A program made the position numbers and the translations under genes. This document shows positions 54,759 through 63,736 of a stretch of 64,000 bases of DNA, in pieces. The first letter of the stretch is position 1. Each line of letters opens with the position of its first letter. This DNA comes from Thermohalobaculum sp039815685 (GTDB lineage: Bacteria; Pseudomonadota; Alphaproteobacteria; Rhodobacterales; Rhodobacteraceae). Under the pieces are notes generated by a model. That model was given only the letters and a program-made list of their open reading frames with translations, was not told the DNA's origin and ran no database searches. Location of the stretch: the NCBI GenBank assembly GCA_039815685.1, contig JBCBYV010000010.1, forward strand, positions 62,001-126,000, read 5' to 3'.

Positions 54759-56408
54759 TCACCCCCTTGGTGATCGGGTTAGCACTATGCGCAAGAAACA
54801 GGCGGAAAAAAGGAGAAAAGCCGCGATCAGGGCCGGACCGTCCCCGATACGCGCATAAAGGGTGGGGGGGAGCGCCTCGGGCAGGTGCGCATCCACATGG
54901 CCGTGCTGGCCCAGAGGCAGGGACGCAATGATGCGTCCATGCGCATCGATCACGGCGGAGATGCCGGTATTTGCGGCGCGGACGAGCGGCAAGCCCTGCT
55001 CGATGGCGCGGAGCCGCGCCTGGGCGAGATGTTGCTGCGGGCCGCCGAGCGTGCCGAACCACGCGTCGTTGGTGATCTGGAGGAGCCAGCCCGGACGCGG
55101 GGCACCGTCCGCCACGCTTGGCGGCATGATCTCGTGCGGGAAGATCGCCTCGTAGCAGATGAGCGGCACGAAACCGGGAAGGCCGGGGATGGGCGAGAGC
55201 ACGCGCTGCCCCGGGCCGGGCACGAACCGGCCCCGCTGCGCCAGCTGCTCGACCCCGAGCGCGCTGAAGAGGCTCTGGAAAGGGACGTATTCGCCGAAGG
55301 GGACGAGGTGGTGCTTGTCGTAGCGCGCGATGACATCGCCCGAAGCATCGAGCGTGAAGAGGCTGTTGGCAAAGCCGCCGCCCTCCCCCTCGCCCCGTCG
55401 GCGGAGAGCGCCGAGGACGAGCGGCGCGCCTCCCGTTGCGGCCGCCATCTGGCTACGGGCGATCGGGCTCTCCTCCAGAAGGAAGGCGACGGCGGTCTCG
55501 GGCCAGATTACGATATCCGGGGCGCCGAGTGCGCCGTCTGCCGGTGCCGCGCTGCCCTCGAGGAGGCGGCGGTAGAAGGTCGGCGCGTGTTCGGGATGCC
55601 ATTTGAGATGCTGTGGTGCGTTTGGTTGCACGAGGCGCAGCACGGGTCCGGGAGGTGTCGCTGAGAGCGCGTCGTCGCGGTCAAGGCGCGCGAGGCCGAG
55701 GATCCAGAGACCGGCAAAGGCGGCGAGGCCGAGGGTGGCGAACGTTGCGCGTGGGCGGCCCCGCAGGGTCAGGACGGCGAGGAGAGGCAGGCCGGTCGCG
55801 AGCAGTGTCAGCAGACCGAGGGCGTGGGGGCCGGTGAAGGCTGCGAGCTGTGCGAGGCCCGTATCGATCCAGACATAGCCGGGCAGGGCCCAGGGAAATC
55901 CGGTGAGGACATGGCTGCGCGCGAATTCTGTGAGGGTGAGCGCCTCCGCGAATGCCACCAGCGTGAGCGGGCCCCCACCGGGCGCTGCCCAGCGCGCCGC
56001 GAGGCCGGCCGTTCCCCAGAAGAGGGCGAGGAAGGCGGGCAGGCCCGCGAGCGCGAAGGGCATCATCCAGGCAAAGCTGGCCGCATCGACGAGGAAGGCG
56101 TGGCCGATCCAGTGAAGCGAGACCAGAAGATAGCCGAAACCGAAGGCCCAACCGGCGACGAAGGCGCTGCGAAGAGAAGGGGCGATGCCGAGGAGGATCA
56201 CCAGCACCGGCAAGGCGAGAAAGGCCGTCCATGGCAGCCCGATCGGGGCGTGGCCGGCTGCGAACAGAATGCCGGCTCCGGCAGCCGCCGCGAGCCGCCG
56301 CCAGCCGGTGAGCGCTACAAGACAAGCGGCAAATCGGTTCGTGGCCGTTGCCTGGTGCCGCCGATCCTGATCGCGTTCGGCGGCCGCGGCGCTCCGGGAA
56401 GTCGGCAT
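54759..56408 (-). CDS. lnt: Apolipoprotein N-acyltransferase
   Basis: A 549-residue inner-membrane enzyme that adds the third acyl chain to lipoproteins. The N-terminal half has about seven hydrophobic helices. The C-terminal nitrilase-fold domain carries the catalytic triad Glu304 (IVIWPETA), Lys365 (YDKHHLVPFGEYVP) and Cys418 (PLICYEAIFP). A last helix is at the C-terminus. It belongs to the conserved phoH-ybeY-corC-lnt order, but a 553-bp spacer with a composite repeat separates it from corC. Confidence 0.96.
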   Translation of the reverse strand: MPTSRSAAAAERDQDRRHQATATNRFAACLVALTGWRRLAAAAGAGILFAAGHAPIGLPWTAFLALPVLVILLGIAPSLRSAFVAGWAFGFGYLLVSLHWIGHAFLVDAASFAWMMPFALAGLPAFLALFWGTAGLAARWAAPGGGPLTLVAFAEALTLTEFARSHVLTGFPWALPGYVWIDTGLAQLAAFTGPHALGLLTLLATGLPLLAVLTLRGRPRATFATLGLAAFAGLWILGLARLDRDDALSATPPGPVLRLVQPNAPQHLKWHPEHAPTFYRRLLEGSAAPADGALGAPDIVIWPETAVAFLLEESPIARSQMAAATGGAPLVLGALRRRGEGEGGGFANSLFTLDASGDVIARYDKHHLVPFGEYVPFQSLFSALGVEQLAQRGRFVPGPGQRVLSPIPGLPGFVPLICYEAIFPHEIMPPSVADGAPRPGWLLQITNDAWFGTLGGPQQHLAQARLRAIEQGLPLVRAANTGISAVIDAHGRIIASLPLGQHGHVDAHLPEALPPTLYARIGDGPALIAAFLLFSACFLRIVLTRSPRG

Positions 56409-56961
56409 TGGTTTCTCCGTCCGCTCGAGCCGCCTTTCACGAGGGTCATGCCAAGCCTGGCGCGTGCGATCCAGTCAAACTCGCGATACTGATCGGACAT
56501 TGCTCCGTTGAGACGGGGCGGGCTGTCGGACGCCCCGACTTCGGTCGCTCCGTGCCCTCAGCGGCCCGCCCACAAGCCGCGCCCGCACATTCGAGGCTCG
56601 CGACCTGCGGCCGGCGTCCGGCTAGTGCTTCGGCCGAGGTGGCAGGGACGGCGCAAGGTATCACTAGGCTTGAACCCGGTGGTCCGGAAGACTTTCTATC
56701 TCCATACGTCTGCCAATAATCTGGGTTGCCGGATCAAGGCCGGCAATGACAGTGCTACGTGTCTCGGCCGAACCATTAGAGGCGCGCAGCGCCAACGATG
56801 CGCTTGCCACCTACCAGATTGGCTGCGCTGGGGTTCGGGTTGTTCTGTATTTGTTCACACCTCTGCATGTGCGATGAATTGGGAGGGGGCGGGGCCCGGT
56901 CGGGCGGATCGAAGAGGTTGAGTACCGGTGGGTCTAGTCTGCTCCGCTCGTTCGGTGCCCC
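56409..56961. other. Spacer with a composite palindromic repeat
   Basis: 553 bp between corC and lnt, genes that are usually adjacent. The only structured content seen is the composite repeat at 56668-56778. Flanking DNA contains short open frames without start signals or recognisable domains. Confidence 0.6.
56668..56778. repeat. Composite palindromic repeat, copy f
   Basis: Palindrome 2 at 56726-56746 is TTGCCGG, ATCAAGG, CCGGCAA. The tail TCTCGGCCGAAC then ATTAG starts exactly 16 bases after it, as in the 47364-47481 copy. The first palindrome (56668-56689) has decayed. Confidence 0.8.
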
Positions 56962-58110
56962 TCACTCTGCGGCGCTACGGGGCGGCTCGGAGGTTGCGCT
57001 GGCGGGGCGCGTGCCGGCGAGGACGAGGCGCATGCGCTTTATGCGCCGTGGGTCTGCATCGACGATCTGGAACTCGTGGCCTTCGGGATGCGCGATCACC
57101 TCCGCCCTTACCGGCACGCGGCCCGTGAGCGTGAAGACGAGCCCGCCGAGCGTGTCGGCGTCTTCCTCCCAGTCCTCCGGCGTGAGGCTGACACCGCTCG
57201 CCTCCTCGAACTCCGCAATGCCGGCGCGGGCATTGATCACCCAGACGCCGGACCGTTCCTCGCGCCAGAGCACGCCTTCGTCCTCGTCGTGCTCGTCCTC
57301 GATGTCGCCGACGACCTGCTCGACCAGATCCTCGATGGTGACGAGACCGTCCACGCCGCCGAATTCGTCGATGACGAGCGCCATGTGCACGCGGGTGCCC
57401 TGCATTTTCTTCAGGAGGGCCGCGATGGGCATCGAGGGTGGTACGAAGAGGGCTGCGCGAAGATGCTCCTTCAGCAGGAAGCGCGTCGCGTCCTGGGCGC
57501 AGCCGACGCCAAAGGCGAGGGCGAGATCCTTGAGATGAACGAAGCCGATCGGGTCGTCCAGCGTCTCGCGGTAGACCGGGACGCGGCTGAGCGACCCTTT
57601 CGAGAAGGCAGTCATGACCGTCTCGAGATCGGCGTCTTCCGCGACGGCCACGATGTCCGCCCGCGGCGTCATCACATCCTCGACCCGCAACTCACCGAGG
57701 CGGAGGATGTTGCGCACCATGCCGAGCTCGTCCGCGGTGCTGTGCTGGAAGGCCGGGCCGAGGGCGTCTGCCCCTTCCTCGTTCTCGTCCGCTCCATTGC
57801 CGAGGCCGGAGGCACGGCGCATCCAGCCGAAGAACCATCCGGGTTGATCGTCGTCCGATGCGCGCGCCTCGGCCTCCGCAGCCACATCGCCGGGAGGCTG
57901 CGGTTCCTCGGCGTGCGGGGGCATGGTGTCTGCCGATGCGGCAGGAGCGGTCCCCATCGCGGTTTGCGCGGCCGGCGGGGTCCCAGCCTCTGGACCGTTC
58001 GCCTGCCGCGCGCCGCTAGGCGAGGGCTCCTGGCTCTTGCTCGGGTCACCCGACCCGCTGGGCCCCTCTGACGAGGGGATGGGACTTGAAGCGCCGTCCA
58101 TCTTGCTCAA
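56962..58110 (-). CDS. corC: CorC/TlyC-type hemolysin-family CBS protein
   Basis: 382 residues from TTG 58110, which overlaps the ybeY stop (TTGA); ATG 58101 is the alternative. The first 110 residues are Pro/Ser/Ala-rich and far longer than in most homologues. The conserved part has ADELGMVRNILRLGELRVEDVMTPRADIVAV, two CBS domains (FSKGSLSRVPVYRETLDDPIGFVHLKDLAL; LLKKMQGTRVHMALVIDEFGGVDGLVTIEDLVEQVVGDIEDEHD) and a CorC_HlyC C-terminal domain. Homologues are linked to cobalt/magnesium efflux or to partner integral-membrane transporters; no membrane domain is present here. Confidence 0.92.
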   Translation of the reverse strand: MSKMDGASSPIPSSEGPSGSGDPSKSQEPSPSGARQANGPEAGTPPAAQTAMGTAPAASADTMPPHAEEPQPPGDVAAEAEARASDDDQPGWFFGWMRRASGLGNGADENEEGADALGPAFQHSTADELGMVRNILRLGELRVEDVMTPRADIVAVAEDADLETVMTAFSKGSLSRVPVYRETLDDPIGFVHLKDLALAFGVGCAQDATRFLLKEHLRAALFVPPSMPIAALLKKMQGTRVHMALVIDEFGGVDGLVTIEDLVEQVVGDIEDEHDEDEGVLWREERSGVWVINARAGIAEFEEASGVSLTPEDWEEDADTLGGLVFTLTGRVPVRAEVIAHPEGHEFQIVDADPRRIKRMRLVLAGTRPASATSEPPRSAAE

Positions 58111-58658
58111 TTGCGGGGCTCCCCCGCTACTCCTCCAGCATAGGGATCCGCGATCCCGAGGCGGGCCAACAGGCGCCGCTCCATATCCTCCATCAGCGCT
58201 GCGTCCGCCTCGGTCTCATGATCGAAGCCGAGAAGATGCAGGCACCCGTGCAAAGTCAGGTGAAGGACGTGATCTTTCAAGGGCAAACCTGCCGTTTCCG
58301 CCTCGTGGCGGCAGGTCTCGAGCGCGATTGCCACGTCGCCGAGGGGGCCCGCAAGCGGCGGGAGGGGCGGGCGCGCCCCGGGGCTGAGCGGTGCAAGGTC
58401 GTGCGCGGGCCAGGAAAGCACGTTCGTGGGGGAAGGTTTGCCGCGGAATTCGGCGTTGAGATCGGCGACCCGCGCATCGTCGCAGGCGAGGAGTGCGATC
58501 TCATGGTCCTCGGGCGAGAGCCCTGCCGCATCGAGGGCTGCCCGCGCCGCCGTCTCCGCCAGGGCGGGAAGGTCGGGAAGGGCCGTGAGCCAGCCCTCCT
58601 CCTCGACCACGAGGTCGATGAGCGTGCCGGAGATTGCAGTGGCCAGCGATGCGCTCAT
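58107..58658 (-). CDS. ybeY: Endoribonuclease YbeY / rRNA maturation factor
   Basis: A 183-residue metalloprotein that acts in 16S rRNA 3' end maturation and ribosome quality control. The zinc motif HGCLHLLGFDH gives His137, His141 and His147. PSPTNVLSWPA and LGDVAIALETCRHEA are family blocks. Its ATG overlaps the phoH stop (ATGA, 58655-58658), and its stop overlaps the corC start, so the three genes are translationally coupled. Confidence 0.96.
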   Translation of the reverse strand: MSASLATAISGTLIDLVVEEEGWLTALPDLPALAETAARAALDAAGLSPEDHEIALLACDDARVADLNAEFRGKPSPTNVLSWPAHDLAPLSPGARPPLPPLAGPLGDVAIALETCRHEAETAGLPLKDHVLHLTLHGCLHLLGFDHETEADAALMEDMERRLLARLGIADPYAGGVAGEPRN

Positions 58659-59740
58659 CCCGGCGCCCTTCCGCTGCCATCGGCGCTGTCATATGCCTCG
58701 ATCACCCGCGCGACGATGGGGTGGCGCACCACGTCGACGGCGGAGAAGCGGGTGAAGCCGATGCCCTTGACGCCCTCGAGAAGGCGGACGGCCTGAACGA
58801 GCCCGCTGCCCGTGCCCCGAGGCAGGTCGATCTGGGTCGGATCGCCGGTCACCACCATGCGGCTGCCCTCACCCAGTCGGGTCAGGAACATTTTCATCTG
58901 CATCTCAGTTGCGTTCTGCCCCTCGTCGAGCACCACGAAGGCGTTGCTGAGGGTGCGGCCGCGCATGAAGGCGAGGGGCGCGATCTCGACCTTGCCCTCC
59001 TCCATGAGCTTCGGGAGCATGCGGGCGGGCAGCATGTCGTGGAGCGCGTCGTAGAGGGGGCGCATATAGGGGTCCATCTTCTCCTTCTCGGTTCCCGGCA
59101 GGAAGCCGAGCCGTTCGCCCGCTTCGACCGCCGGGCGGGAGAGGATGATCTTCTCGACCGCACCCTCGGCGAACATCGAGACGCCGGCGGCGACGGCGAG
59201 GTAGGTCTTGCCCGTGCCCGCGGGGCCGATGCCGAAACACAATTCGTGACGGAAGAGGTCGGCCACATACTGCGCCTGTGCCTTGGTGCGCGGCTGGATC
59301 ACCTTGCGGCGTGTGCGGATCTCGAGCCGGCCGCCGGGAAAGAGCTCGGTCTGTTGCGGGGCGGTGGCGTCCGGCCGCGCCTCCCCCGGCGTGTCGGGCG
59401 TAGGAGGATCGGGCAGCCGGCCCATGCGCACGACGGCTTCGACATCTGCCGACTCGATCGGGCGGCCCTGCTCAAGCCGGGTATAAAGCGCTTCGAGGGC
59501 TGCGCGGGCGAGACCACGGGCATCCGCGACGCCGTAGATCACGAGCTCGTTGCCGCGACGCATGATGGTGACGTCGAGCCCGTGCTCCAGGATCGTGAGG
59601 TTGCGGTCGGCGGGGCCGAAAAGCTCGATCAGCAGGCGATTGTCGGCGAACGTCACGACGGTTTCGTCGAGCGCCTCGGGCGGTGCGTCGCGCAGAATGC
59701 TGGTCAAGCGGCCTCTCGTCCCTCTCTCCACGATCTCCAA
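58655..59740 (-). CDS. phoH: PhoH-family ATPase
   Basis: A 361-residue P-loop ATPase linked to RNA metabolism through its coupling with YbeY. The Walker A motif is GIGPAGTGKTYLA (GPAGTGKT at about 172-179) and the Walker B region is NAFVVLDEGQNATEMQMKMFLTRLGEGSRMVVTGDPTQID. An N-terminal KH-like/PhoH_N part (ADNRLLIELFGPADRNL) is present. ATG 59740 is used; a TTG about 36 bases further in (MTSILRDAP) is possible. In most relatives miaB is directly upstream; here 4 kb of other genes intervene. Confidence 0.96.
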   Translation of the reverse strand: MEIVERGTRGRLTSILRDAPPEALDETVVTFADNRLLIELFGPADRNLTILEHGLDVTIMRRGNELVIYGVADARGLARAALEALYTRLEQGRPIESADVEAVVRMGRLPDPPTPDTPGEARPDATAPQQTELFPGGRLEIRTRRKVIQPRTKAQAQYVADLFRHELCFGIGPAGTGKTYLAVAAGVSMFAEGAVEKIILSRPAVEAGERLGFLPGTEKEKMDPYMRPLYDALHDMLPARMLPKLMEEGKVEIAPLAFMRGRTLSNAFVVLDEGQNATEMQMKMFLTRLGEGSRMVVTGDPTQIDLPRGTGSGLVQAVRLLEGVKGIGFTRFSAVDVVRHPIVARVIEAYDSADGSGRAPG

Positions 59741-59878
59741 CTCTCGTATTGCTACCTAGGGCAAGAGGTCCCGCAAGCGAAATTATTGTGGCAGCCGCAA
59801 GGATGCGGCCGGTCGTTGCCGGTCACGGTGTCCTCTCGCTGTGGCATTTGCGTGCCGGTTCCCCGCAGAGTGTGCGGG

Positions 59879-60748
59879 TCAGAGACGGCGGGAGCGGCGG
59901 AGGCGGAGGTCGAGATCCGCGACCGGACGCAGGGCTTCCATCAGCGCTGCGACGGCAAAGGCACGGAGACGGTGGCCGAGCGGCCAGCCTTCGGTCCGCG
60001 CGCGGAAATGGCCGAGCTTGGCGCCGAGGCCGCGGCGCCCGACGCTCTCGACCGGGTCGCGCGCGGCGGCGGTGGAGCGGACGCGGCGGAGTTTTCGGTA
60101 GAGAGCGCCGATGCTGTCGCGGGCGGGATGGTCGATGACGGTGGCGGCGTCGTAGCGGAGGGGTGCGCCGGCGGCGACGACCCGACGGCCCCATTCCGCG
60201 TCGCCGCCCGATTGCAACGTGGCGTCGAACGGGCCGACCGCGCGCATCGTCGCCGTCGTCGTCCACATATTGGCCGTCGCCGCGAAGCCGCGGGCCACGT
60301 AGTCGGCCTGGTCCAGCATCAGCGCTGCTTCGTAGAGTTCGGCCGGGCGCGGGGCCTCGGCTCGCGCCGGGAAGATCTGGATGTGTCCGCCGATGGCACC
60401 TAGCGCCTCGGTGCCGCCGAGGGCGTTGATGGCGGCATGACCGGCCGCGAGCCAGTCGGGGCGCGGACGGCAATCGGCATCGGTGAAGGCGAGGATGGCT
60501 CCGCGCGCGGTGGCTATCCCGGCATTGCGGGCTGCGTAGGAGCCGGGCGCTGTCTCCCGTATGAGGCGCAGGCTCGGCAGCGCGGGTAGGGTCGCCGGGT
60601 CTAGGGGCGGGTCCGAGCCGTTGTCGACGACGATGACCTCGAAGGGTGCTGCATCGGTCTGCCGGGCGAGGGCATCAAGGCAGCGGGCGAGGCCGCCCGC
60701 ATCGTTGAAGACGGGGATGATGACGCTGATCCCGGGTGGCGCGCTCAT
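59879..60748 (-). CDS. Family 2 glycosyltransferase
   Basis: A 289-residue GT-A fold enzyme. It starts ISVIIPVFNDAGGLARCLDAL, with VIVVDNGSDPP, SYAARNAGIATARG and the DXD-type motif AFTDADCRPRPDW at about 86-98. The acceptor-side block has GGDAEWGRRVVAAG, as the ED/W region. It uses a nucleotide-sugar donor to build a surface glycan; sugar and linkage are unknown. Its ATG overlaps the stop of the upstream glycosyltransferase (ATGA), so the two form one unit. Confidence 0.92.
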   Translation of the reverse strand: MSAPPGISVIIPVFNDAGGLARCLDALARQTDAAPFEVIVVDNGSDPPLDPATLPALPSLRLIRETAPGSYAARNAGIATARGAILAFTDADCRPRPDWLAAGHAAINALGGTEALGAIGGHIQIFPARAEAPRPAELYEAALMLDQADYVARGFAATANMWTTTATMRAVGPFDATLQSGGDAEWGRRVVAAGAPLRYDAATVIDHPARDSIGALYRKLRRVRSTAAARDPVESVGRRGLGAKLGHFRARTEGWPLGHRLRAFAVAALMEALRPVADLDLRLRRSRRL

Positions 60749-61818
60749 CGTATCCTCCGGCTTCCGGGCCCGAAGCGGGCGGCAAGACAGCGCGCGAGGG
60801 CGAGCGGACGGGGCAGCACGTCGAGAAGGCTCGCGGCGGCGGCGAGTTGCCGCCCTGCGGCCCGGCGATCCATCGCCTCGAGGACCGCACCTGCCGCCCT
60901 GATCTCTCCGGGCAGGGCGCGAAAGCGCCGGGCGAGGGCCGGTGATGCCCCCACCTCAGGATGGTGGGACAGGATCTGGGCCACGCGGAGCTGATCGTCG
61001 AGCGATGTCACGGTGCGAGACTGGGCGGCGCGGGCATGGCTGCGGCGGCTGCGGCGGAGATGATAGAGATAGCCGGGCTCCCCGATGAGCGCGGCACGTG
61101 CTCCGGCGAGAAGCACCTCCATCGCGAAGAGGAAGTCCTCGGCATGGCGAAGGTCGCTCCAGGCGACCCCGTGCTCGGCCAGGAAGGTGCGGCGGATGAG
61201 CGGTTTCGACCAGCCGAGATTGACCCGGCCGCCGGGAATTGCGTTCAGTGCGAAGCGGTGGGGGTCGATCGCGGTGCTCTCGCCGCGGGTGAGCGGGAAG
61301 GCGCGTGGCAGGTCGGCGGCGGGCGCGCCGCCGGGGTCGTCTGCCGGGTCGCGCAGCGCGAGGTTGTCGATGATCAGATCGAGATCGCGCTCCGCGGCGG
61401 TCGTGGTGAGACGGGCGAGACGGCCGGGCAGAAAGACGTCGTCCGCGTCGAGCACCGCCACCCAGTCGCCGCTGGCGGCCGAGAGTGCTGCGCGGCGGGC
61501 GGCGCCCGGGCCGCCATTCTCGGTGAGACGCAGAAGGGTGAGGCGCGGCTCCGCTTCCGCGCGCTCTGCCACGGTTTCGGCCGTGGCATCGGTCGAGGCG
61601 TCGTCGGCGACGATGACCTCCACTCTCACGCCCTGCGACGGATCGAGGGCGCTGTCGATGGCGCGGTGCACGCTGTCGGTGGCGTTGTAGGCGGCGATCA
61701 GCACGGAGACGTCAGGCCCCTCCTTGGCCAGCAACGCCTCCAGCTTTCCCTCTGCCCGCTCGGACACGCGCCTGTCCCTCCTCGTGCCCGAGCCTCGTTC
61801 CGGGCGATGGTGCCGCAT
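60745..61818 (-). CDS. Family 2 glycosyltransferase
   Basis: About 357 residues from ATG 61818; GTG 61767 (starting VSERAEGKLEALL) has a better RBS and may be the true start. The GT-A core shows VSVLIAAYNATDSVHRAIDSAL, VIVADDASTDATAE, NGGPGAARRAALSAASGDWVA and the DXD-type VLDADDVFLPGR, then LRHAEDFLFAMEVLLAGA. The arrangement resembles the ExoO/succinoglycan-type branch. Coupled by ATGA overlap to the next glycosyltransferase. Acts in the cytoplasm on a lipid-linked or protein acceptor that cannot be read here. Confidence 0.9.
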   Translation of the reverse strand: MRHHRPERGSGTRRDRRVSERAEGKLEALLAKEGPDVSVLIAAYNATDSVHRAIDSALDPSQGVRVEVIVADDASTDATAETVAERAEAEPRLTLLRLTENGGPGAARRAALSAASGDWVAVLDADDVFLPGRLARLTTTAAERDLDLIIDNLALRDPADDPGGAPAADLPRAFPLTRGESTAIDPHRFALNAIPGGRVNLGWSKPLIRRTFLAEHGVAWSDLRHAEDFLFAMEVLLAGARAALIGEPGYLYHLRRSRRSHARAAQSRTVTSLDDQLRVAQILSHHPEVGASPALARRFRALPGEIRAAGAVLEAMDRRAAGRQLAAAASLLDVLPRPLALARCLAARFGPGSRRIR

Positions 61819-61924
61819 GCTCGGAGGCTTCTCTATAGCCGGCAATGGGGCGTGGTTGGGGCGGCGGGCTGCGAGCAGAACCGCGCAGCGGGGCCGGCAC
61901 CGGCGGCGCTTGAACGCTGAGCAG

Positions 61925-63013
61925 TCAACGCGGGTCGCCGTGATCTGTCGATCGCGGAACGGTGGCGAGGGCCACGATCCTTTCGGCCACGGCCGACCAT
62001 CGGAAATGTGCCTGTGCTGTGTCGCGGGCCTCGGTGGTTGCGGCGAGCCTCGTCGATGGCGGCCAAGCGGCGATCTCCGAGAGCTTGGCGCGCCAGGCGG
62101 CGGCGTCGCCGGCGGGCAGGAGGAAGCCCGTTCGCCCGTCGAGCACCGCGTCCGAGAGGCCGTCGAGATCCGAGGCGAGCACGACCGCGCCAGCGGCGGC
62201 GGCCTCAGGCGCCACGAGGCCGAAACCCTCGAAGACATGGCGTTCGCTCGGCAGGTTCGGCACGACGACGGCGACGGCGCGCGCCATGAGGGAATGAAGC
62301 TCGGCCTGGGGGCGCGGCCCGAGGGCGTCGACGCGCGGATGGTCGAGAGCGGCCCCCTCGCTTTCGTCCCAGGGCGGTCCCGCGACCTTGAGGCGGAGCG
62401 GTTCCGGCAGAGCGGGCAGGATCTCGCGCACAAACCAGGAGAGGCCCTTTCGCCGGATGAGCCGGCCCGCGAAGAGCAGATAGGGTTCGGGCTCGGCCCG
62501 TGGGGCGCCGGTGGCGACGGTGACGCCGAGCGGGGCGTGGGTGACCTTTCGGAAACCGAGCTCGCGCGCCCGGCGGGCGGTTGCGCGGGAGTTGGCGAGG
62601 ATCGCGGCGTCGCGGAGCGCCCGGGCGCCCAGCCTGAGCCATGCGCGGTAGAGCGCGCCGAGCAGCCCCCTGCGCCAGGCGAAGGCGAGATCGGTTCCAT
62701 GGGCGGCCACGATGACGGTGGCGCCCGAGCGCCGACCCGCAAGCCATGCCAGCGGCCAGACCGCCATGTCGCCGCCGATCACCGCCTGCGGTGACCCCTC
62801 CCGCCATCGAGCAACAAGGAGAGATGCGCCTTGCACCAACCCGAAGCGCAGGATCGAGCCACCCGAGGGTGCGCGGCCGCCCGGCCGGCCCGGCAGCGCC
62901 CGGGCATCGACGGTGTGCCCGAGCGCCCTGAGGGCATCCGCGACTTCGACCGACCAGGTCTCCATGCCCCCGACGGCGGGTGGCCATTTCCGTGTGATCA
63001 AGAGGAAGCGCAT
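61925..63013 (-). CDS. Family 4 glycosyltransferase
   Basis: A 362-residue GT-B enzyme from ATG 63013. The N-terminal Rossmann domain starts MRFLLITRKWPPAVGGMETW. The C-terminal domain has YLLFAGRLIRRKGLSWFV and FEGFGLVAPEAAAAGAVVLASDLDGL, the retaining EX7E motif of GT4. ILANSRATARR is typical of mannosyl/glucosyl transferases. It is 106 bp upstream of the two family-2 genes on the same strand and should work with them on one glycan. Confidence 0.92.
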   Translation of the reverse strand: MRFLLITRKWPPAVGGMETWSVEVADALRALGHTVDARALPGRPGGRAPSGGSILRFGLVQGASLLVARWREGSPQAVIGGDMAVWPLAWLAGRRSGATVIVAAHGTDLAFAWRRGLLGALYRAWLRLGARALRDAAILANSRATARRARELGFRKVTHAPLGVTVATGAPRAEPEPYLLFAGRLIRRKGLSWFVREILPALPEPLRLKVAGPPWDESEGAALDHPRVDALGPRPQAELHSLMARAVAVVVPNLPSERHVFEGFGLVAPEAAAAGAVVLASDLDGLSDAVLDGRTGFLLPAGDAAAWRAKLSEIAAWPPSTRLAATTEARDTAQAHFRWSAVAERIVALATVPRSTDHGDPR

Positions 63014-63105
63014 GGGCGGCGGGTCCTGTCGGGCCCGCCATCCCTCGCGCGGCCGGGCCGCGGGCAGCCTATCGGCAGCGGGGCCGTTGAGGGAAGGACG
63101 GGTGG

Positions 63106-63654
63106 CTATTTGATGAGAGGAAGGAGGGTGCGAAAGGCCGGTGTGTCCGCCTGGCCGAGCCATTCGAAGACGACCATCTCGCTCGTCACGATGCCGGCGC
63201 CGAGGGATTGCAGGCGGTCTAGGCAGGCCTTCTCGCTCTCGAGCGAGCGGGAGGAGGTGGCGTCGGTCACGACATAGACCTCGTAGTCGACCTGCATGAG
63301 CGCGACGGCGGTCTGGAGGACGCAGATATGCGCCTCCATGCCCGCGATGACCGCCTGGGACCGGCCGGTGGCGGCGATGGCCTCGGCGAAGGCGGGTTCG
63401 GCCTGGCTCGAGAAATGGGTCTTCTCGATGATCTGCGCATGGGCGCCCTCCGCCGCCTCGGCGACCTCCGGCACGGTGCGGCCGAGGCCTTTCGGGTATT
63501 GCTCCGTCACGAGCACCGGGATCGCGAGCTTGCCCGCGGCGGCGAGGAGCGTGCGCGTGTTGCGGATGGTGCGCGCGGGCGCCTGCATGGCGGGGACGAG
63601 CCGCTCCTGCATGTCGATGACCACGAGGGCGGAAGTTTCGGCGCGCAGCAGCAT
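63106..63654 (-). CDS. Isochorismatase-family cysteine hydrolase
   Basis: A 182-residue YcaC-like hydrolase. The catalytic triad is visible as Asp14 in LVVIDMQERLV, Lys78 in IIEKTHFSS and Cys111 in AGMEAHICVLQTA. Substrates in the family include nicotinamide, carbamoylsarcosine and unknown amides, so a specific reaction cannot be assigned. It lies between a partial miaB and the glycosyltransferase block on the same strand. Confidence 0.9.
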   Translation of the reverse strand: MLLRAETSALVVIDMQERLVPAMQAPARTIRNTRTLLAAAGKLAIPVLVTEQYPKGLGRTVPEVAEAAEGAHAQIIEKTHFSSQAEPAFAEAIAATGRSQAVIAGMEAHICVLQTAVALMQVDYEVYVVTDATSSRSLESEKACLDRLQSLGAGIVTSEMVVFEWLGQADTPAFRTLLPLIK

Positions 63655-63736
63655 GGGCGGTCTCCTCTCTGGTATACCACGGGAGAGAGGGCAGCGATCG
63701 GCACCGTCAAGAGCGCCGCCTGGCCGTTCTGGAGCC

